A program made the translations under genes and the position numbers. The notes beneath the pieces were generated by a model. The model was given only the letters and a program-made list of their open reading frames with translations. It had not been told where the DNA came from and did no database searches. From Pipra filicauda (lineage: Eukaryota > Chordata > Aves > Passeriformes > Pipridae), in the NCBI RefSeq assembly GCF_003945595.2, contig NW_024104332.1:2294001-2358000 (forward strand): DNA of 64,000 nucleotides, written 5' to 3'. This document shows positions 63,683 to 64,000 of this stretch, one piece after another. Numbering within the stretch: the stretch's first letter is position 1; every line of letters starts with the position of its first letter.

Positions 63683-64000
63683 CTGCAGGGGGAAAATGGC
63701 TACCTGTAAATTTCCACCTCTAGAGTTATGGAATGGAAGATTGAGGCTGAGCGTGTTTAAAGGGAGCACCTCTTAATGCAGCTTGTAATGCTGAAAGACA
63801 AGACAGGTTCCTAATTACTATAATGGGTACTGGGATGAAAGATAGATGCATTTCTTCCTTTAAGCCAGTGTAAATTAGAACAACACTGAGTTTGCTCTAG
63901 CAGTACAGTTCCATGGCAGCTTAAGTTAATCTCAGTCAAGCAGGCAGTTAATTAGATCAGGGAACTCAGCCAGCCTAAATCTAATCCAAAGGGGGGATTA
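63683..64000. other. UNC80 intron upstream of local exon 1 (partial)
   Basis: The last 318 bases of the window. They include the acceptor region of exon 1 and nothing else that I recognise. Confidence 0.7.

Noticed and set aside
63438..63776. A 112-codon plus-strand open frame
   Set aside because: It is the antisense shadow of exon 1.
1..64000. A prokaryotic-style or novel multi-gene system, CRISPR array, tRNA or rRNA genes
   Set aside because: The whole window is explained as introns and exons of one vertebrate gene. No regularly spaced repeats or RNA-gene signatures were seen.

Overview
The window is vertebrate nuclear DNA, almost certainly avian. It lies wholly inside one large gene on the minus strand, UNC80, the big intracellular subunit of the NALCN sodium-leak channel complex. 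The bird assignment rests on several diverged CR1 LINE 3' ends with the standard avian terminal sequence, avian-style LTR remnants and short introns. Species cannot be fixed from the sequence.

I could place 38 consecutive coding exons, read from about 63.7 kb down to about 1.0 kb. Each has an AG acceptor and a GT donor. Codon phase carries correctly across all 37 junctions. Together they give 5,860 coding bases, which is 1,952 complete codons plus a split codon at each end, with no stop or frameshift. Compared from memory with the human protein (about 3,260 residues), this is roughly the middle 60 percent. The first exons (about 590 residues) lie beyond the right edge and the last exons (about 700 residues) beyond the left edge, so promoter, start codon, stop codon and 3' UTR are not in view.

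Layout by coordinate: 51.9-63.7 kb holds exons 1-10 (helical-repeat segments, a glycine tract, and a Ser/Thr then Arg-rich linker). 36.8-47.8 kb holds exons 11-14, separated by the longest introns. 23.8-34.4 kb holds exons 15-20 (acidic and Ser-rich linkers and a Cys/His-rich helix). 11.2-20.6 kb holds the dense group of exons 21-31. 1.0-9.1 kb holds exons 32-38. Exon numbers are local to this window.

The introns hold CR1 copies (7.4, 15.3, 16.9-17.3, 22.0, 25.2-25.7 and 57.0-57.6 kb), two candidate LTRs (10.7-11.1 and 40.3-40.7 kb), a few short tandem duplications and simple repeats, and one unexplained 93-codon open frame at 45.7-46.0 kb. I found no second gene, tRNA, rRNA, CRISPR array or operon-like system, and no convincing novel multi-gene system.
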